Origin: SCUN01 sp964343975
GTDB taxonomy: Bacteria > Acidobacteriota > Vicinamibacteria > Vicinamibacterales > SCN-69-37
Direction: 5' to 3'
Length of the DNA stretch: 17,172 bases
NCBI GenBank assembly: GCA_964343975.1
Contig: CAYFLU010000068.1
Coordinates: forward strand, 1-17,172
The position numbers were made by a program, and so were the translations under genes. Below are positions 14,088-17,172 of the stretch, in pieces. Numbering within the stretch: the stretch's first letter is position 1; every line of letters begins with the position of its first letter. The notes beneath the pieces are model-generated. The model was not told the origin of the DNA, ran no database searches, and was given only the letters and a program-made list of their open reading frames with translations.

Positions 14088-16332
14088 GCTTGCTGAGCGG
14101 CAGCGACCGCAGGCGATCGCCCGTGGCCGCGAAGATCGCGTTCGTGAGGGCCGGGATGATCGGCGGCATCGCCGGTTCACCGATGCCCGTTGGGTTGTTG
14201 TCCGAGAGCAGGAAGTCGACCTGAATCGCGGTCGGCGCCTGGCGCATGCGGATCAGCGGGTACTCGTTGAAGTTCTTCTGCACGACCTTGCCGCCGTCGA
14301 TCGTGAGTTCGATGTTCATCGCCTGCCCGAGCCCGTCGACCACCGAGCCTTCGGCCTGGTTCTTCGCGTTGATCGGGTTCACGATCTGCCGGCCGATGTC
14401 GCCGACGACCCACACCTTGTTGACCTTGACCTTCTTCTGCGCGTCCACGCTCACTTCGGCCACTTCCGCGAAGTAGCCGCTGTGGCTGAAGTGGAACGCG
14501 AGGCCGAGGCCCGTGCCCTTCGGCAGCTGGCGTTTGCCCCAGCCCGACTTCTCCGCGACCATCTGCACGACGCCCTTGGCGCGCGCGGCGTTGAAGCCGC
14601 CGCCACCGCCGGCGCCCGGGCCCTGCTGCTGCGGGATCGGGAGCGGGGGCGTGTCGAGCAACTGCACGAGGAACTCGACGTGATCCTTGCCGGCGGCGTG
14701 CGCGAGTTCGTGCAGGAAGCTCTGCATGACGAACGCGTTCACGTTGCTGCCCGGCGCTCGGTTCGGTCCCGTGGGGATGCCGCTCTCGTTCACCGACTGG
14801 CCGAGCCAGAAGTTCGGGATGAAGCGCGCGGGGAATTCGTTGCCGCTGAAGTTCGCCGAGCCCGACGGCCGGCCCACCGGCTTGCCGTCCTGTCCCGGTG
14901 CGAACGTGCCGACGGTGACGAAGTGATCGCGCCACGCGACGATCTTGCCGCTCGCGTCCACGCCGCCCTGCAGATAGTGCCAGCCGGCCGCGCGGTTGTA
15001 CACGTCCCAACGCATGTCGTCTTCACGCGTCCAGCGCAACTGCACGGGCGCGCCCGGCACCGCCTTCGCGATCGCCACACTCTCCGCGATGTAGTCGTTC
15101 GCGAGACGACGGCCGAAACCGCCGCCCATGCGCATCATGTGCATCGTGATCGCATCGGCCGGCAGACCGCTCAGGCGCTGCGCGATGCCCACCGCCTGCT
15201 GCGGCGTCTGGCTCGTCGACCACACTTCGAGCTTGCCGTTCGCGAAGTGCGCCGTGCAGTTGCACGGCTCGAGCTGCGCGTGCACGAGGAACGGATACTG
15301 ATACGCGGCCTCCACCGTCTTGGCCGCCGTCTTCATCGCCGCCGCCGCGTCGCCGTCCGAGCGGAGCATGCTCTGCGGTTCCTGCCTCGAGAACGCCGCC
15401 GCGCCCGCATCGAACACCTTCGTGCCGTGCGCCGCCGTCGGACCTTCATTCCACTGGATCTTCAGCTTCGCGCGCGCCTGCTGCGCCGTCCACCAGCTGT
15501 TGGCGACGATCGCCACGCCACTCGCGAGCGAGTTCTGCGCGTCGGCAGTGATGACCACGCAGTCGACGATGCCCGGCAGGGCCTTGATCTCCGCCGCGTT
15601 CGCGCTCACCACCGTGCCGCCGTACACCGGGCACTTCTCGTACACCGCGAACCGCATGTTGGGCACGTTCAGGTCGATGCCGAAGAGCGGCTTGCCGGTG
15701 ACGATTGCCTTGACGTCGACGCCGACCTTGTTCGTGCCGATGATCTTGAAGTCTTTCGGATCCTTCAGCGTCACCGACGCGAGCGCCGGCGCGGGCATCG
15801 TCGCGGCCTTCGCCGCGAAGGTGCCGTAGCCCGCCGTGCGCTTCGAGGCCGCGTGCGTGACTTTGCCCGCGGCCGTCGTCAGTTCCGCGGCCGGCACGTT
15901 CCAGGTCGCGGCGGCGGCGGCGAGAATCTGCGCGCGCGCGGCGGCGCCGATCTGGCGCATCGTGTTGTAGTTGCCCGGGATCGCCGTGCTGCCGCCGGCC
16001 GACTGGCCGCCGTATTTCGCGGCGTTCACGTCGCTCTGCACGATGCGGACGTCCTTCCATTCCACGTCGAGCTCGTCCGCGATGATCATCGGCAGCGCGG
16101 TCTTGATGCCCTGGCCGATCTCGGGGTTCTTGGCCGTGATCGTCACGATGCCGTCGGCATTGATCGTGATGAACGCGTCGGGCTGAATCGGCGGCGCGGC
16201 CGGGCCGCCCTGACGACCCTGCGCGAACAGGTCGATGCCGTCGCTGTAGAGCGCGATCATCAACCCGCCGCCCGCAGCGGCGCTGACCTTGAGGAAGTTG
16301 CGGCGATTCACAGTCACAGGTGCGGTGGCCAT
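14068..16332 (-). CDS. Xanthine dehydrogenase-family molybdopterin-binding subunit (isoquinoline oxidoreductase beta/aldehyde dehydrogenase type)
   Basis: The 754-aa catalytic subunit starts with a Tat signal (NRRNFLKVSAAAGGG, residues 9-23), as expected for periplasmic IorB-like enzymes. ATG at 16332 has GGGGAG six bases upstream (16344-16339). Conserved molybdenum-site segments are NPEIGQGIKTALPMI (69-83), MRMGGGFGRR, the APGSNVNAFVMQSFLHELA region, and GIGEP near the C-terminus with the catalytic glutamate at about E719. Members hydroxylate aldehydes or N-heterocycles with water-derived oxygen at a Mo-pterin cofactor; the substrate cannot be assigned. The small [2Fe-2S] subunit lies 12 bp upstream and the cytochrome gene overlaps the 3' end. 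Export would be as a folded complex, with the small subunit carried along because it has no signal of its own. Confidence 0.94.
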   Translation of the reverse strand: MATAPVTVNRRNFLKVSAAAGGGLMIALYSDGIDLFAQGRQGGPAAPPIQPDAFITINADGIVTITAKNPEIGQGIKTALPMIIADELDVEWKDVRIVQSDVNAAKYGGQSAGGSTAIPGNYNTMRQIGAAARAQILAAAAATWNVPAAELTTAAGKVTHAASKRTAGYGTFAAKAATMPAPALASVTLKDPKDFKIIGTNKVGVDVKAIVTGKPLFGIDLNVPNMRFAVYEKCPVYGGTVVSANAAEIKALPGIVDCVVITADAQNSLASGVAIVANSWWTAQQARAKLKIQWNEGPTAAHGTKVFDAGAAAFSRQEPQSMLRSDGDAAAAMKTAAKTVEAAYQYPFLVHAQLEPCNCTAHFANGKLEVWSTSQTPQQAVGIAQRLSGLPADAITMHMMRMGGGFGRRLANDYIAESVAIAKAVPGAPVQLRWTREDDMRWDVYNRAAGWHYLQGGVDASGKIVAWRDHFVTVGTFAPGQDGKPVGRPSGSANFSGNEFPARFIPNFWLGQSVNESGIPTGPNRAPGSNVNAFVMQSFLHELAHAAGKDHVEFLVQLLDTPPLPIPQQQGPGAGGGGGFNAARAKGVVQMVAEKSGWGKRQLPKGTGLGLAFHFSHSGYFAEVAEVSVDAQKKVKVNKVWVVGDIGRQIVNPINAKNQAEGSVVDGLGQAMNIELTIDGGKVVQKNFNEYPLIRMRQAPTAIQVDFLLSDNNPTGIGEPAMPPIIPALTNAIFAATGDRLRSLPLSKHGYSWA

Positions 16333-16344
16333 CGTCGTCTCCCC

Positions 16345-16812
16345 TTATTCCGTCTTGGCAGCCTGGCCGGCCGCCTTGTGAATGCCTTCCCGAATGCGGA
16401 GGTAGGTGCCGCAGCGGCAGAGGTTGCCGCTCATGGCCGTGTCGATGTCTGCGTCGGTCGGCTTCGGGTTCGTCGCGAGGAGCGCCGCCGCCGACATGAT
16501 CTGGCCGGCCTGGCAGTAGCCGCACTGCGGGACGTCGAGTTCCTCCCACGCCTTCTGCAGCGGATGCGCGCCGTCGGCCGAGAGCCCTTCGATCGTCACG
16601 ATCGGGCCGTTGACCGCGTTCTGCACCGGCACCTGGCAGGCGCGGGCCGCGCGGCCGCGAATGTGCACCGTGCAGGCGCCGCACTGGCCGACGCCGCAGC
16701 CGTACTTGGTGCCGTACAGGTGGAGATGGTCGCGCAGCACCCAGAGCAACGGCATGTCGCCGGGCACGTCGACAGTGACACTCTTCCCGTTCACGTTCAG
16801 TGTGTAGGCCAT
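16345..16812 (-). CDS. [2Fe-2S] subunit of the molybdenum hydroxylase (IorA-like)
   Basis: ATG at 16812 gives 155 aa; GTG at 16821 would add three residues but directly abuts a -10-like TAGAAT. The N-terminal plant-ferredoxin-type domain has C39, C44, C47 and C59 (YGCGVGQCGACTVH). The C-terminal helical domain carries the second cluster with C97, C100, C132 and C134 (QCGYCQAGQ and LCRCGTY). All eight cluster ligands are present. It passes electrons from the Mo-pterin site of the large subunit towards the outside acceptor, here probably the cytochrome encoded downstream. It is the first gene of the operon. It has no signal peptide, so export must be together with the Tat-targeted large subunit. 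Confidence 0.96.
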   Translation of the reverse strand: MAYTLNVNGKSVTVDVPGDMPLLWVLRDHLHLYGTKYGCGVGQCGACTVHIRGRAARACQVPVQNAVNGPIVTIEGLSADGAHPLQKAWEELDVPQCGYCQAGQIMSAAALLATNPKPTDADIDTAMSGNLCRCGTYLRIREGIHKAAGQAAKTE

Positions 16813-16821
16813 GGCAGCCAC

Positions 16822-16827
16822 ATTCTA
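16822..16827 (-). promoter_or_regulatory. Candidate -10 element of the molybdenum hydroxylase operon (TAGAAT)
   Basis: TAGAAT on the minus strand ends nine bases before the ATG at 16812 and is identical to the hexamer in front of glnS. No Shine-Dalgarno sequence lies between it and the ATG; the DNA further upstream on this strand is pyrimidine-rich. A leader of only about two or three bases is implied. Confidence 0.4.
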
Positions 16828-16839
16828 AAGGGGGGAGGG

Positions 16840-16868
16840 CCCGGAGGTACCGGAAAGATACCCCCGGG
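16840..16868 (-). terminator. Imperfect hairpin downstream of the peroxiredoxin gene
   Basis: A 12-bp stem with two mismatches (16840-16851 with 16857-16868) and a five-base loop lies about 45 bp after the peroxiredoxin stop, followed on the minus strand by a C-run and CTTT. It may end the peroxiredoxin transcript before the molybdenum hydroxylase promoter. The lack of a real T-run keeps this tentative. Confidence 0.35.
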
Positions 16869-16912
16869 ACACGGTGACCGGGTGGGGCCGGTCGGATCGG
16901 GTCGGATTGGGC

Positions 16913-17172
16913 TTACAGGGCCTTGACCGCGGCCAGCACTTCCTCGGCATGGCCGTCCGGCTTGACGTTGTCCCAGCGCTGGGCGACCTTGCCGTCGACC
17001 CCGATGAGGTAGGTCGTCCGGGCGATGCCCATGAACTTGCGGCCGTACATGGACTTCTCCTGCCACACGCCGTACTTCTCGGCCACCTCGTGGTCCGCAT
17101 CGGCCAGGAGCGAGAAGGTGAGCTTGAACTTGTCGGCGAACTTCTTCTTGCTCTTCTCGTCGAGGATGCTCA
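16913..17172 (-). CDS. bcp: Peroxiredoxin, PrxQ/Bcp type (5' partial)
   Basis: The frame is open to the window edge and ends with TAA at 16915-16913, so only the last 85 residues are visible and no start codon is included. The segment FADKFKLTFSLLADADHEVAEKYGVW, followed by EKSMYGRKFMGIARTTYLIG and DGHAEEVL, is diagnostic of the PrxQ/bacterioferritin-comigratory-protein subfamily, which reduces hydroperoxides with thioredoxin-type donors. The peroxidatic and resolving cysteines lie in the missing N-terminal half and cannot be checked. The gene points the same way as the molybdenum hydroxylase operon, with about 100 bp in between that holds a hairpin and a -10-like hexamer, so it is likely a separate unit. 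Confidence 0.93.
   Translation of the reverse strand, partial: SILDEKSKKKFADKFKLTFSLLADADHEVAEKYGVWQEKSMYGRKFMGIARTTYLIGVDGKVAQRWDNVKPDGHAEEVLAAVKAL

Noticed and set aside
13999..16926. A 975-codon open frame on the plus strand opposite the molybdenum hydroxylase genes
   Set aside because: Its translation is dominated by Arg, His, Val, Ala and Asp with no domain or helix pattern, and it is the exact antisense of two genes with full cofactor motifs. Long antisense frames are expected at this GC content.

Overview
The window is a GC-rich stretch of bacterial chromosome, most likely from an uncultured member of Acidobacteriota (Vicinamibacteria-like). The case rests on two adjacent secreted von Willebrand A proteins of the 'VWFA-related acidobacterial' type, PEGA-domain and PepSY proteins, a Tat-exported molybdenum hydroxylase paired with a cytochrome c, frequent GTG/TTG starts, and very compact convergent gene ends. 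Two 100-base runs of N (1115-1214 and 13136-13235) show that it is a scaffold, probably metagenome-derived. No phage, insertion sequence, CRISPR array, tRNA or rRNA was seen.

Layout. 1-598 (+): 3' part of a subclass-B3-like metallo-beta-lactamase-fold hydrolase. 611-2197 (-): glutaminyl-tRNA synthetase, interrupted by an N gap. 2286-3758 (+): a coupled pair, a secreted two-PEGA-domain protein and a four-helix membrane protein with one histidine per helix, closed by a strong intrinsic terminator. 3917-5077 (+): a CPA2-type cation/proton antiporter. 5098-5541 (-): a MarR regulator, divergent from 5583-6932 (+), a ClC Cl-/H+ exchanger. 6949-7989 (-): a PepSY-TM membrane protein, divergent from 8041-9777 (+), a Tat-exported gamma-glutamyltransferase-like protein with altered catalytic residues. 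9811-12393 (-): a three-gene operon of VWA protein, VWA protein and a secreted LolA-like protein. 12535-13083 (+): a GNAT acetyltransferase. 13270-16812 (-): a four-gene operon of [2Fe-2S] subunit, molybdopterin subunit, cytochrome c and SRPBCC/CoxG-like protein. 16913 to the end (-): 3' part of a PrxQ/Bcp peroxiredoxin.

How the genes work together. The clearest unit is the molybdenum hydroxylase operon. The substrate would be oxidised at the Mo centre, electrons would pass through two [2Fe-2S] clusters to the cytochrome c, and the CoxG-like protein may help maturation. The antiporter, MarR and ClC genes form an ion and proton homeostasis neighbourhood. The VWA/VWA/LolA-like operon is a cell-envelope unit of unknown role.

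I do not see a clearly new multi-gene defence or metabolic system. The observations most worth a second look are: (i) identical 55-bp sequences on both sides of the second N gap, which suggests the gap is a scaffolding artefact; (ii) -10-like hexamers placed 6-9 nt before the start codons of most first genes, with identical mirror-image spacing in one divergent pair, suggesting leaderless transcripts; (iii) the GGT-like protein with Ser-Cys in place of the usual Thr-Thr; (iv) an 8-bp-period repeat in a divergent promoter region; (v) a candidate heme-binding four-helix protein coupled to a PEGA protein.
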